Origin: Jaltomata sinuosa
Taxonomy: Eukaryota > Streptophyta > Magnoliopsida > Solanales > Solanaceae
Assembly: GCA_003996215.1 (NCBI GenBank)
Contig: QJPP01001929.1
Coordinates: 124,001 to 188,000 of the forward strand
Length of the DNA: 64,000 bases
Direction: 5' to 3'
How positions within the stretch are numbered: position 1 is the first letter of the stretch; each line of letters starts with the position of its first letter. The notes under the pieces are model-generated. The model searched no databases, was not told the DNA's origin, and saw only the letters and a list, made by a program, of their open reading frames with translations. Position numbers and translations under genes: made by a program. Of this stretch, positions 45,239-57,800 are shown piece by piece.

Positions 45239-45935
45239 ACGCCCATCTTGCATATGTACATAATTATGTGGTACCTATCCCTCACGTCTTCCATCTCTTC
45301 CTCAGTCGTCGATCGACCACTAAGTCGCAACTGCAACTCTGTCATCCCAAATATCAAGCCCATCTAACTATCATCACATGTTTGTCTATTGGCTGTAAAA
45401 AGTATGGGCCCACGAGTAGTGGATTTCCCTTGGTCGTTGTAACATCCACTTTCTGGCTTACCAAGTATGGTACACTGGGAGGGCATAGATCGTAACTCTC
45501 TTCTTTAACATTTTTAGCTCCTAATCATCGAGTCACCAACCCGCCATAACAAAAGCTCCACCTCTTGTTGTTATAGAATATCATCATTTTGTGCCTCAGA
45601 ACCGAAGCCACATTTATTGGTATCCTCTTCATTGATATATATACCAGCACTACCCTATCTTTAGTAACTTCGGACATATGTTTGAAGGGTAGGAGAGTAT
45701 TGCAAATAATTTTTAGCCACACCTTGCCTCTTGATTGAAATAAGCATAATGCAAGGTGGCATGTCCCCAGTGTCCTTTCTCCTATCCCAACGGCTATCGA
45801 ATTCACACCACAGAGTATGTGTGGGATATACCAACATGGTGATGCCTCCTTCATCTCCAAATAAGGAGCAGAATCAACATGCGATGTTCCCAAGAATTCA
45901 TTCAAAACCCTGGTGGTGAATCTGATCATTGCCCC
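45239..45935 (-). pseudogene. ORF3 middle part of Athila element 4
   Basis: Frame 45920-45525 contains TTRVLNEFLGTSHVD, then a region with WLKIICNTLLPFKHMSEVTK, DRVVLVYISMKRIPINVASV and YGGLVTR. The pattern W..II...LLP..H...VT..R..L.Y......INV..V matches the putative plant transposon-protein domain and parallels the element 1 ORF3 block YAAMVI...FPFLVLITKLC. It is interrupted on the right by Tekay element 3 and on the left by the family-B LTR. Confidence 0.6.
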
Positions 45936-48152
45936 TATCACGACCCAACCCGCTATGAGTGACACCCACCCAAAGCCTCCGGATAAGTGAAACAATTACC
46001 AACCCAACACTTAATAAATCTAACAATTTAAAACTAGTTTGCATTAAAATAAAGAACTATCATTCATATCTAAACTAAAATTAATAACATCCTATGGAAA
46101 TACCCCTAGAAACTGAAAGTTATCATACCAAAACAATCTACCAAATGTCTAGCACGGGGATGCAATCCCAAAAATAAGAGTCTAAGTCCGAAACAGATGG
46201 ACTAGAACTAAACTGAATGAAAACAAGGTAGCCCGATGGAAGCAGCTCACCCTTGAAATTAGAAATTGTTAGGACTAGATCTGAGATCGCGTAAGAGCCG
46301 CCAAAAGATGTCTTGTACTCATAAAAAGAAAACAACTGCAGAATCAGAACATAACCACTGTGTACTGGTAGGATCATCGACCAACTCCAATAAATAATAA
46401 TATACAATAAATCAAAATTGAGTAAGCAGTGCATCCATGTAGCAATAACCAGTAATATGACTCCAGGATCTCAACCTACCTACTAACTCATAAACAATAG
46501 GGAACATGTTCAACAATCATTTAACAACAAACTAAACCATGACATTCACCCTTTTTCATTACCCGGACCAATCAAGGATCACTAGACCAATACCTAAGGT
46601 AAACATGCGATGCCCGGTCCATTCAAGGACTATCCCCATATTTAAGTGTAACAACTATGCCTCTCAAAGACCAATATAATCAATCACAGATTCAACAATC
46701 AACCCAGTCCACTCATGAAACCATTGACAAACACAGTCAATAATGCATAATGAAACCCGTAGTGGTACCCGAGCCAACCAATATAGAATGTGTACCAGGC
46801 GTGGTACCCGAGCCAACCAATATAGAATGTGTACCAGGCGTGGTACCCGAGTCAACTGTTAGTATCACATACCAGGCATGGTACCCGAGCCAACTGAATA
46901 TCACACAAAATAAACAGTCAATTATTAAATGAACAAAAAACACCCTTGTAAAACAAACAAGCAATAATCAATTTCACTCCATATAATCGACACCCCAAAT
47001 ACTTGGACATTCATAACTTCCTTTCCTAGACATGAAAGCACATACATTACTAAGCTATAGTTACATGTATATACATTGCATATTGGCAAGACAACAACCA
47101 TCACCTACCTCAAATTTCTTTTGGAAACTTTACTGGACCGGAGCCTCCCTGTTTTTCGTAACTTTTGCTTGCTCTTGGTCTAAACACAATTACAAATAAC
47201 TATAATCAATTCACTAGACTAAAATATCTGGATTATACACAAGTCCTAATTCCCTGGCCAAACCATAATCATTCCACCCATTCTCGGGATTTCCTACTGT
47301 TAATTCACCCTAAACTACCATTCTTACGATTACATTTAGCGAATAAAGGTATTTCAAACATGCATAAGCGTTATTAATCATAACCCACGAATTATACACC
47401 TAAAATTCCCTTTTTTCACAGGATTCTACCATCCTAGGTTATTCCAAACATTCCCTTAAGCCCAAAATTATAGTTTCTAAGGTATGGGAATCGAAATACG
47501 GATATGGGAGATGAAAACCTTACCTTTAGGATGAAATTTGGTGGAAAACTGCCTTGAAATTTCCAAAATTGCCTTAGCCCTTCCCCAAAATGTTTTTCAG
47601 AAATCCTGAACGTTTTTGGGAAAGTTTCTGCATTAATCCCGACTTAGTCTACTATTGGGGTCTGTACACTTCTATAGCGGTGTTGCTTTAGCAGAATCGA
47701 TCGCTATGGTGGTGCTGACAGACGTTGACTTCAGCTAAAGCAAGAATTTCTCCGCTATAACAGTGGCCATTGTAGCGCAGTGTCAACTGCTATTGCAATT
47801 GACATGGAACAAAACCTCGGAAAATCCCCCAAAAGTGCAAATTTTACAATGCACCTTAAACCTTGATGTTTTGGAACAACCCCTTCACATCAACCTCGAT
47901 ACCGGGAGTTCTACTTACCCGAATCTACTTCCGAAAAGTCCACCGGACTCCTTAGTGACTTGGTTAATGAGAAAACTATCTCAACACAAGATATATTACC
48001 CAATCCTCACCCATATTTTACTAGACCATACTTCACTCAGAAACCATCCGAGACTAGCCTAGCCCAAAATTTCCAACTCCCAAACCTGAAAGTTTTCTAA
48101 CCCTAAACTTGGCATGAAAGGTTTACCCATAACAACGGACCCAGTCATTACA
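45936..48152 (-). repeat. 3' LTR of Tekay element 3
   Basis: 2217 bp, plus-strand ends TATCACGACCC and CAGTCATTACA. It has four ggtacccgagcc-type units (46755-46905), donor CCTAAAG/GTAAGG near 47525 and a decayed gctatagc array (47650-47805). Close in layout to the LTRs of element 2. Confidence 0.88.
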
Positions 48153-48169
48153 ATAGATACCAATTTACC

Positions 48170-49290
48170 TATTGTTCATTCTCGAATGATCTATTCTGAA
48201 AAAGATGATATAAAAGAGGGAAAGCGTAGTACCTGAATTCTCAAACAAGTAAGGGTACTTGTCCTGCATGTCCTTCTCAGTTTCTCAAGTGGCTTCCTCA
48301 ACCGGATGATGATTCCATTGAACTTTTACCAAGTTGATCTCCTTTGTCCTCAGTTTTTGGAAATCCTGATCAAAAATCACAACCGGCTCCTCTTCATATT
48401 GAAGGTCCTTGTCTAGCAAAATTGAATCTCACTTAATGATGTATTCTCCATCCCCATGGTATCACTTCAACATGGTTACATGGAAGACTGGATGGACTCT
48501 AGATAAACTAGACGACAGTGCTAACTTGTAAGCCACTGGCCCTACAATCTCAAGAACCTTGAGTGGACCGATATACCGGGGGCTGAGCTTGCTTTTCTTG
48601 ACAAACAGCAGTACCCCCTTCATTAGTGACACTTTTAACAACACCGGATCACCAACCTGGAAATCCATGTCTCTTACCTTGCGATCTGTGTACTCTTTTA
48701 GCCTGCTTTGGGCTTCTAGCAACTTGGTTTGAATTCCTCTAACTTTTTCCTGAGCTTCCCTCACCAAGTACATGCCCAAAGCTTTCTCATTGCCTGCCTC
48801 AAACCACCCTATGGGTGATCTACATCCTCTCCCATACAGTGTCTCAAATAGTGCCATGTCAATACTGGAGTGATAGTTATTGTTATATGAGAACTCACAC
48901 AATGGTATAAACTGGTCCCAATGACCCCCAAAGTCTATCACACATGCTCTCAGCATGTCTTCTAATACTTGAATGATCCTCTATGATTGACCATCTATAT
49001 GAGGATTAAAAGCTGTGCTAAAAGTGAGTTGAGTGCCCAACTTTTCATGCAACTTACCCCAGAACTTGGAGGTAAACTGCATACCCCTGTCTGAAATAAT
49101 AGAGAGTGGCACCCCGTGAAGTCTCACAATCTCCTTAGCATAGATCTTAGTTAACTGTTGTGAGTTATAATACACCCTGACCAAAATGAAATAAGTTGAC
49201 TTGGTCATCCTGTCCACAATAACCCAAATAGAGTCATACCTTCCCAAAGTCTTAGGAAGACCCACCAAAAAATCCATGGCTATCCTTTCC
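48170..49290 (-). pseudogene. Integrase and chromodomain of Tekay element 3
   Basis: Frame 49277-48981 shows WVIVDRMTKSTYFI (first Asp) and SIISDRGMQFTSKFW (second Asp). DGQS is followed by a TAG where the catalytic Glu should be (GAG to TAG, about 48985). Frame 48956-48462 continues with MLRACVIDFGGHWDQFIPLC, YGRGCRSPIGWFEAG and KLSPRYIGPLKVL to HPVFHVTMLK. The chromodomain (about 48440-48200) reads VKVQWNHHPVEEAT, then TGA at the conserved Trp, then YPYLFENSGT. Confidence 0.88.
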
Positions 49291-49295
49291 CACTT

Positions 49296-51204
49296 TCACT
49301 CGGGAATGGGCATCCACTGAAGTAATCCTGCAGACCTTTGGTGCTCATACTTGACCAGTTGACAGTTTTGACACTTGGACACATAATCAACTATGTCCTT
49401 TTTCATCCCAGGCGACCAATAAAGTTGCCTCAAGTCCCGGTACACTTTGGTTACGCCCAGATGAATCGAATACCATAAACTATGAGCCTCTGCCAAAACT
49501 TTCTAGACCAAGTCATCAATTGGAGGGACATAAATCCTCCTTCGGAAACTCATAACCTCACCAACGTCCAATGTGGCATCTCGAGCCTCCCCGGACACCA
49601 CCTTGTTCTGAAGCTTGTTTAACTGTGCATCCTGGAACTTCTTAGCTTGTATTTCTTCTATAAATATGGGTTTGACCTTAATACTGGCCAGCATCCCACC
49701 CTGTTATGAGATGACCAATTACATAAACCTAGATTCTAGTGCCCGAACCTCCCTAGCCAATGGTCGTTTGGAAACCCCTAAACAAGCCAAACTGCCCATG
49801 CTGACTGCTTCCCGCTTGATGCATCTGCCACCACATTAGCCATGCTCGGGTGATATTAGATGGTCATATCATCATCCTTCAACAACTCCATCCACCTCCT
49901 CTACCTCAGGTTTAATTCCTTTTGAGTAAACACATGTTGTAGGTTGCGATGGACCGTGAAAACTTCACACTTGAAACCATAGAGGTAGTGCCTCCAAATC
50001 TTGAGTGCAAAGACCACTGCTGCCAACTCCAAATCATGGGTTGGGTAATTCTTCTCATGGAGCTTCAACTGCCTTGATGCATAAGCTATAATGTTCCTGT
50101 CCTACATCAACACATCACCCAAACCCAAATGTGAAGCATCATAATACATAATGAAATCCTTACCTTCAATCGACAGTGATAGGATGGGAGCTGTGGTAAG
50201 AAGTGTCTTGAGCTTTTGGAAGCACTCCTCACACTCGTCAGACCACACAAATGGTACCTCCTTTTGAGTCAATCTTGTCAAGTGAGTAGTGATGGATGCA
50301 AAGTCCTTGACAAATCTGCGATAGTAGCATGTGAGCCCCATAAAACTTCTAACCTCAGTCACAAAGCTAGGCCAGACCCAACTCTTAACTGCCTCAATAT
50401 TTTAGGGATCCATCATCACCCCTTTTTCTAACACCACATGCCCTAAGAAGGCGATTGAAGTCAACCAAAATTCACACTTAGACAAATTGGCATATAATTT
50501 CTGGTGCTTCAAAATATTCAAAACAATGCAAAGATGCTCAGCATGCTCCTCCCTACTCTTGGAGTAAATCAAAATGTCATCTATAAACACGATGATAAGC
50601 GAATCCAGATACGATTTGAATATCCCATTCAACAAACTCATGAATGCCGTCGGTGCATTGGTCAACCCAAACGAAATCACCAGGAACTCATAATGCCCAT
50701 ACAGTGTCCAGAATGCCGTCTTAGGGATGTCCTCAGGCCTAATCTTTAACTAATGATACCTTGACCTCAAGTCAATTTTCAAAAACACTGAAGCACCCTA
50801 CAACTTGTCAAAGAGGTCATCTATGCGAGGTAAAGGATACTTGTTTCGGATGGTGACCTTGTTCAGTTGCCTGTAGTCTATACACATTGTCATACTACTA
50901 TCTTTCTTTTTCAAAAATAAGACCGGAGCGCCCCAGGGTGAAGAACTGGATGAATAAAACCTTTATCTAATAGTTCCAGCAGCTGAGACTTAAGTTCCCT
51001 CAACTCTGTTGGGGCTATACGATAGGGAGGAATAGAAATTAGGTGAGATCCCAGCTCTAAGTCTATACAAAAGTCAATATCTCTATCCGGAGGCATGCTA
51101 GGCAAATCTGCCGAAAACACCTCCTGAAACTCTGACACTATCGGAACTGACTCAATCGATGGGGACTCCACACTATCATCTCCGAGATGATCCAAGAAGG
51201 CCAC
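49296..51204 (-). pseudogene. RT, RNase H and integrase zinc finger of Tekay element 3
   Basis: The RT N-terminal part (51204-50911) has DLPSMPPDRDIDFCIDL and IPPYRIAPTELRELKSQL. The palm (50680-50402) has SFGLTNAPTAFMSLLNG and the catalytic box VFIDDILIYSKSREEHAEHL intact. RNase H starts at 50362 (TEVRSFMGLTCYYRRFVKDF, ending YDASHLGLGDVLM). The integrase HHCC finger is in 49496-49296 (AEAHSLWYSIHLGVTKVYRD...CQNCQLVK), where the second His is kept. Several stops, for example near 50750 and 49700, separate the frames. Confidence 0.88.
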
Positions 51205-51399
51205 TCTCTTTCCACTAACTTCCTAGCCTGAACAAATGATATAATCTTAGCCGACTTAGGCCTGTACACACCTTTCCACTCTAGCCTATCCTTACCCAGA
51301 ATCTCTAACGTCACGGTCTCAGTATTATAATTTAACACCGCATGATATGGAGACAACTAGGTCATGTCCAAAGTAACATCAAAATCTAACATGTCCAGA

Positions 51400-51727
51400 A
51401 TAACTAAATCTACCCAAGTCTGCAACCCCACAAACACCACAGGACACGTATGATAAACATGGGTTACTATTAAGACTCTCTAACTAGGGTAGAAACATGA
51501 ATAAGGGAATCAAGGACATCACAAACAAAATCTAGACCTAAAGCAAATTTCACAGAAATATATGAATAAGTAGAACCTTGGTCAAACAGTATAGGGGCCA
51601 TCCTATCATATACTAGAATTGTACCTAGGATCACCGTGTCTGATGCCTCAACCTCAAACTTTTCTGGAAAAGCATAATAATAGGCCCGGTTATCAATCTG
51701 AGCAACTTCCCTAGCTAGCTGTGCCAC
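51400..51727 (-). pseudogene. Protease of Tekay element 3
   Basis: Frame 51727-51470 contains VILGTILVYDRMAPILFDQ followed by GSTYSYISVKFALGLDF. The active-site Asp (FDQGST) is retained. The flap/C-terminal part follows in another frame, with MSPYHAVLNYNTETVTLE at 51356. The ORF is broken by a stop just after RES at 51470. Confidence 0.85.
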
Positions 51728-51739
51728 TCCCCTGCCCGT

Positions 51740-52711
51740 GATGTCATTCCCTCTGTCTTCTTGGCCTCCCTGAAAGTTACCTCGCCACCCTATGGACGAC
51801 CCCTAGCATAGCCACCTCTACTTTCCAAAACCACAGCCTTAGACTACTGCTGAGTCTAATAACCTGCCTCCCTGTGAAGGCACTCCCTCTTGAAATGACC
51901 CTAATCACCACAATGAAACTGACACTCCATATGGGATAAGGCATGGGATTTGGCCTTATAGGCTGAAACTGACATGTTACGCTGCTTAAGAGCCAGAAAC
52001 TCATCCTTTTTATGATCTCTCAAGGTGTGGGGCATTTACTTCTCTAAGAAAATACCATGAAACTCTGTCCAGTTCAACAGAGGCAAAGATGATAGCTGAC
52101 ACTCCATATGAGACCTCCACCACTGCTTGGCATCGCCCTGAAGTTGGAAGTTGACGAACTCTACTCCATGCTACTACACAATGACCAGCTTATGCAACCT
52201 CTCATAATTGTCCAGAATAAACTCACAATCGTCCTCTTTCTGAGTACCCTAAAACATAAGAGGTTTTTTTTCAAGAACTTAGTCATCATCTCATGCTCAT
52301 TTCCAGTCATAACAGGACCTAGCATCAGATGGAAGAAGTCAACAGTACCCGATGCCACATCCATCGTAAAAGCCATTGCAACCATTGGTTGGGTGCCTAG
52401 AAGCTGATCTATAGTACCCGTGGGGGTGGCTCCACCATAAACCAGCCTACTAAGAAAAGCCCAGAACCTGATTTGTAGGACCCAGTGCCTCCTCCTCCTG
52501 TTTCTTGCCTCCTCAACAACCTCAACTTCCTCCCCAACTGGATCTTGGGGTGGCGGAGGGGTCGCTGCACTTGCACCTTCAGCTGCCTGAGCTCCACCCC
52601 TGATGGGTGTTGCCCTACCTCTACCCTGCCCCTACCCCTCTTTCTCCCTCTAACCATCAGGCCCACTACCGGGACTGCCTCTCTCGCTCTGTTATATCTG
52701 GTGTTAACCAT
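51740..52711 (-). pseudogene. gag of Tekay element 3
   Basis: It starts at ATG 52711-52709 (MVNTRYNRAREAVP). Frameshifts follow near 52600 and 52400. The gag core is visible in broken frames (about 52260-52050), with YERLHKL, QHGVEFV and LQGDAKQWWRSHMEC in the opposite sense to the plus-strand frames listed there by simple ORF finding. The CCHC knuckle (about 51890-51930) reads HCGD, a stop, then GHFKREC. Unlike element 2, it keeps the core domain. Confidence 0.8.
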
Positions 52712-52740
52712 CTGTGGACAAAATAGTAAAAGAAGTTAGA
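52712..52740 (-). promoter_or_regulatory. Predicted 3' splice site at the gag ATG (element 3)
   Basis: The minus strand reads TTCTTTTACTATTTTGTCCACAG, here given as TTTTGTCCACAG plus the T-rich tract before it, ending directly at the gag ATG. The matching donor in the 5' LTR is CCTAAAG/GTAAGG (GT at 54477-54476). Confidence 0.55.
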
Positions 52741-52912
52741 TACCAATTTGTATCACCATATATCAATTAAAATCGAGTTATAACATGAAGGAAGGAAGAA
52801 GAGATAGTTTCTTAAAGTTCTATAGCCTCTCGAAAAAAAAGTACAGACATCTCCATACCATTCTGCAAGACTCTACTAGACCCATTTTGGTATGAAAAGA
52901 TCAACGAACCTA

Positions 52913-52926
52913 GGGCTCTGATATAA
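52913..52926 (-). other. Primer-binding site of Tekay element 3
   Basis: The minus strand TTATATCAGAGCCC lies four bases from the LTR end; it is the initiator-Met site with two changes in the first four bases (TGGT to TTAT). Confidence 0.8.
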
Positions 52927-54769
52927 TATTTGTCATGACCCAACCTGCTGTGAGTGTCACCCACCCTAAGCCCCCGGATGAGCGAACCAATTACCAACCC
53001 AACATTTAATAAATCTAACAATTCAAAACCTGTTTGCATTAAAATAATGAACTATCATTCACATCTAAACCAAAACTAATAACATCCTGCGGAAATACCC
53101 CTAGAATATAAAAGTCATCATACCAAAATAATCTACCAAATGCCTAGTACGGGGATGCAACCCCAAAAATAAGAGTCTAAGGTTGAAACAGATGGATTAG
53201 AACTAAACTGAATGAAAACAAGGTAGCCCAATGGAAGCAGCTCACCCTTGAAATCAGGAATCGTTGGGACTAGATCTGAGGTCACGTAGGAGCCGCCGGA
53301 AGATATCTTATACTCATAAAAAGAAAACAAGTGCAGAATCAGTATACAACCACCATGTACTAGTTCAATCGTCGGCCAGCTACAATAAATAATAAATATA
53401 CAATAAACCAAAATTGAGTGAGCAGTACAACCATGTAGCAACAACCAATAATATGACTCTAGGCTCTCAGCCTACTAACTAATACATCAACTATAGGGAA
53501 CATTTTCAACAATCATTTAATAATTAATGAAACCATGACATTCACCCTTTTTCATTACCCGGACCAGTCAAGGATCCCTAGACCAATACCTAAGTGTTAA
53601 CATGTGATGCCCGGTCCACCCCATGACCATCCCCATATTTAAGTGTAATAACCTGGCCTCTCAAGGACCAATACAATCAATCACAAATTCAACAATCAAC
53701 TCGGTTCACTCATAGAACCATCGACAAATACAGTGAACAATGCTTAATTAAACCCGTACCAGGCGTGGTACCCGAGCCAACCGATATAGAACCTATACCT
53801 GGCATGGTAACCGAGCTAATCGTTAGTATCCCATACCAAGCATGTTACCCGAGCCAATCGAATATCACACAAAACCCATAGTCAATCATTAAATGAACAA
53901 AAAACACCCTTGTAAAACCAACAAGCAATAATAAAGTTCACTCCATCTAATCGACACCCCAAATACTTGGACATTCATAACTTCCTTTCCTAGGCATGAA
54001 AGCACATACATTACTAAGCTATAGTTACATATATATACATTGCATATTATCAAGACAACAACCATCACCTACCTTGAAGTGCTTTTGGAATCTTTACTGG
54101 ATCGGAGCCTCTCCATTTTTTGTAGCTTTCGCTTGCTCTTGGTCTAAACACAATTACAAACAACTATAATCAATTCACTGGCCTAAAATACCCAGATTAT
54201 ACATAATTCCTAATCCCCAGTCCAAACCATAATCATTCCACCCATTCTCGGGCTTTCTCACTGTTAATTCACCCTAAACTACCATTTTTATGATTATATT
54301 TAGTGAATAAAGGTTTTTCAAACATGCATAAGCGATAATAATCATAACCCACAAATTCTAAACCTAGAATTCCCCCTTTTCACTGGATTCTACCATCCTT
54401 CCAAATGTTCCCCCAAGATCAAGATTATAGTTTCTAAGGTATAATCGAAATATAGATATGGGGAACAAAAACCTTACCTTTAGGATGAAATTTCGCGGAA
54501 AACTATCTTGAAATTGCAAAAATCACCTTAGCCCTTCCCCAAAATGTTCTTAAATTTTTTTGAATGTTTTTGGGGAAGTTTTTGCATTAATCCCAACTTA
54601 GTCTGTTATAGCGGTCCATACACCACTATAGTGGCACCACCGTAGTAGAATCGACCGCTATGGTAGTGCTAACCGATGTTGAATTCTTCTATAGTGAGAA
54701 TATCTCCACTATAGCAGTGGCCACTATAGTGCAGTATCAACTGCTATAGCTGTTGATATGGAACATAAC

Positions 54770-57059
54770 TGTAACACCACAGAAATTCTAAGCCAAGATC
54801 CGATCCGTTCTTCAGTTGTTGTTAGACCTGAACTAGATGAATTTTCTATGAATCTAAATATTAAGATCTATTCCTAAATTTTGAAGGAGTATTATATGTG
54901 AATTAAAGTTATAAAGGACCCCTAGCTCAAAGTTATGTTGAAAACCCTTCTACCGATTTAGTTTTCATGTAAGTTCTAACTAGGGTAAATTTTAAATAAT
55001 TATAAATCCTAGAATATAAAGATTTAGATGGCCTAGTATCCACCAAATTAAAGGTATTTGAATCTTCTTTCCAATGCCACTGACCGCTCCTTAATCCAAG
55101 TTTGGAGTAAGAAGTTATGAGTATTTTAGTGAAGCACTTTCAACTGTCAAAAATCTGATGGGCTGGCCGACTGTCATGGGAACCTCCGACGGGTGTCCCG
55201 ACGCCCGTTGTGACCACGACGGCCCATGGTGGAAGGTCGTGGGAACTTTCTAGTAAGGCTATTTGGCCCCCGTAAGGCCGACGGTTGGGTACGATGGCTC
55301 GTGGGAGCCACGACGGCCAGTGGGAAGCGTCGTCCGATGATTTTCTGCACTTTTTCCTATGAGTTTAATTAAGGGTAATTTGGTCCTATCCTCACCTCAA
55401 GTTCTTCCCCTCATCTTTTAAACACCCAAAAGGGGTTATTCCTCATAAGAACATTAATCTATCCCTAAAGAATTCCCTCAAGACTCTAAGGCAAGATACT
55501 AGGGTTTCAAGCAACCAAGATCATAGAAGCTCAAGCAAGAAAGTCTCTCAAGAATTTTCTTTCAGCTTTCTCCTCCAAGTCTTCATCTCAAACTTTAAGA
55601 ATTCTTCTCCAATCTTCGTCCCCAAAGTTTTAGCTAGATGTTCTTCAAGTTTCAGGTGTGTGGGTATTCAATAAGGGAATCATTTCATCCTTATGCCTAA
55701 AACCCATGATTTTTACTTTAATTTATGAATTTATGAAATTAGGGTTCTTACCCAATTTGGGGAAAACTTATGGGTTCAGTTTTAAAGCATCAATTCTGAT
55801 TTCTCATGACTTATCTATGATTTATTTGAGGTTGCTTAATTCATTTTAAAAGTCGATGCATTAAAGATAATTTCTAGCATGATTCCATTGAATTGCATGA
55901 TTTTAAGTGAAAATTGGCATGTTTAGATAACATGGCCTTATGTGTTGATTAAAGTGCATGCCTAATTCGTCAAGTTATGAATTTAGAAAGAAAAGTATGT
56001 TTTGAATTATGGCTATGCTAAGTTGTAAGGATTTTGAAGCATGAATTACATGACATCAGATATGTCCCTATGATTTATGAAAGGTTTGGCATCTAGGTAT
56101 GTCTACCTAAGCTATGTGAATTTCATGGTATTAGATAATACCCTTATGCTCTTCAAACATTTTTGGCATTAGATTATGCCACAAGTATATGTGAGCTATA
56201 TGTATATATTTTGGAAGTAGTATTTAGCACCAAATTGGATAGGGTGATATTACCCTTAGTCCCAGAACTACGTTCCACCATAGGTGCCCTCTGTGGCTTA
56301 TGACAGGATCCTGATATGATAAGGTTCTAACCTTGGCTGGTTAGGACAACCTTTTTCGGTGTGGGTGTATGAAATTGGACTCCATGTAGCTCATCATGGT
56401 TTATGTCGATTAAGAGAAACTCCCTATGAATATTTAAGACTTATGCTATTCAATTTCATGCTTTAAGCTTTAAACTATGAGATTTACTTATGATACCTCT
56501 TTTATGCATGAACTCAGTTTTCAATTATGTTTTAAGTACATTTTTAACATATTTGTGCTTTCAAGTATATTTTATCATGATATATGCATATCTCACATAC
56601 TCAATACATTCCATAGTACTGACCGCATACCTCTTTGTGTTGCATCCTATTATGATGTAGATTTTGTAGCCCGCTCCCAGATCCGTGGCTAGTACATCTG
56701 TAGCACATCCAACTAGTTTGGTGGGTCCTCTTCCTCCAAGGACTTGGTGTTTAGCTTCATCCTAGGCAATTAGTTTTGTCTTACAGTTTTCAGTATTTAG
56801 AGTTAGCTGGGGTTTTGTCCCAGCAGCTCATTAGTAGTAGAGTCTTTTAGACATAGAATCAGATATTCAACTTAATTCAGATTTCCATTTTTAGTCTTAT
56901 ATTTATATAACAAAGCAAGTTTCTCATTACTTCAGTTAAGCTTTCGTTCTTATGTTGTGTCAAGCTTTTTAAGTCATGCTAATGCCAGAGGGTTATCTTG
57001 AAGTCACTTGTGATCTTGGGTCCCATGTTATGTTCAGGAGGTAGGCTTGGGTCATGATA
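54770..57059 (+). repeat. Family B LTR, plus orientation, solo, inside the 5' LTR of element 3
   Basis: 2290 bp, from TGTAACACCACAG to GGGTCATGATA. Flanks ataac (54765-54769) and agaac (57060-57064) differ at one base; the uninterrupted partner LTR has aaaac at this point (about 47811-47815), so the site and TSD are confirmed by an empty-site comparison. It has an array at 55155-55345 and a donor-like TTTCAG/GTGTGT (GT at 55656-55657). Confidence 0.88.
55155..55345 (+). repeat. GC-rich palindromic word array in family B LTR
   Basis: Words such as cgacgggtgtcccgacg, cacgacggccca, acgatggctcgtggg and ccacgacggccagtgg recur over 190 bases in otherwise AT-rich DNA. Same relative position as in the other LTRs, upstream of a CT-rich leader. 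Confidence 0.65.
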
Positions 57060-57401
57060 AGAACCTCGAAAAATCCCCTAAAAGTGTCTATTTTACAACA
57101 CACCTTAAACACTGACGTTCTGGAATAACCCCTTCATGTCAACCTCGATATCAAGAGTTCTACTTACCCAGATCTACTTCTGAAAAGTCCCCTGGACTCC
57201 TTAATATCTTAGATAACAGAAAAACTAGCTCAACATAAGATACATAACCCAATTCTCAGCCGAATTTCCCTAGACCATACTTCACTCAGAAACTGTCCGA
57301 GACTAGCGTAGCCAAAAATTTCCAACTCCCTAACCTAGAAGTTTTCTAAGCCAAAACTTGGCATGAAATGTTTACCCATAACGACGGACCCAGTCATTAC
57401 A

Positions 57402-57800
57402 GATCCTCAAATCCCTACTTTTTGACTATTTCCCTGGTCAGTGTCCCAATTAGCATAGAATTCTCTCACCAGAGTAAGGTTGTAGTCCCTTTGGTCTTGG
57501 AATATGTACTAGATACCCAACTGATAGACCATCTCATAAATTTGAGGGAATTCGGATTATAACCACACTTCATCAATATGCTCATCCCAGGTACTTTGGC
57601 TCCTTTTATGATTCAAACCAATCATGCCCACGTGGCCAAATCGCTTGCTTGCCAAACTTTTGAGGAGGTGCCCTCGGGGCTTATGGACCCGTTGACCTAG
57701 ATGTCTCTCCCTTTTAAGACATTTTTCTTCTCTCTCCGTCTGTAGTGACCTTATTCCCATAGGGTGCCATTATACCTATCAACAATTAGTTTACAAAAAA
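57402..57800 (-). pseudogene. ORF3 N-terminal part of Athila element 4
   Basis: Frame from about 57760 gives KRFGHVGMIGLNHKRSQ, then a stop near 57557, then EFPQIYEM...DYNLTLVREFYANWDT. The stretch YNL.LVREFYAN is the hallmark N-terminal block of the plant transposon-protein ORF in Athila-type elements. It ends at the insertion point of Tekay element 3 and resumes at 45935. An ATG at about 57773 (MAPYGNKVTTDG) follows a possible acceptor. Confidence 0.6.

Larger units (their letters stand above)
45936..57401 (-). mobile_element. Tekay element 3: Ty3-gypsy chromovirus with nested LTR, inactive
   Basis: 3' LTR 45936-48152, internal region 48153-52930 (gag, PR, RT, RH, INT, chromodomain), 5' LTR 52931-57401 interrupted by 54770-57059. 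Without the nested LTR the 5' LTR is about 2.18 kb, matching its partner (2217 bp). Flanks gcccc (45931-45935) and gatcc (57402-57406) agree at three of five bases. Both flanks lie in one interrupted Athila ORF3, which supports the boundaries independently. Confidence 0.85.
52931..57401 (-). repeat. 5' LTR of Tekay element 3, interrupted by a family B LTR
   Basis: Plus-strand ends are TGTCATGACCC and CAGTCATTACA. It is continuous from 52931 to 54769, then from 57060 onward (gaacctcgaaaaatcccc), matching 47805-48152 in the 3' LTR. It has three ggtacccgagcc-type units (53755-53875), a donor at 54477-54476 and a ctatag array (54600-54755). Confidence 0.88.

Noticed and set aside
57368..57562. 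Plus-strand ORF at the right edge of Tekay element 3
   Set aside because: It spans the LTR/flank junction at 57401 and is antisense to the ORF3 N-terminal block.
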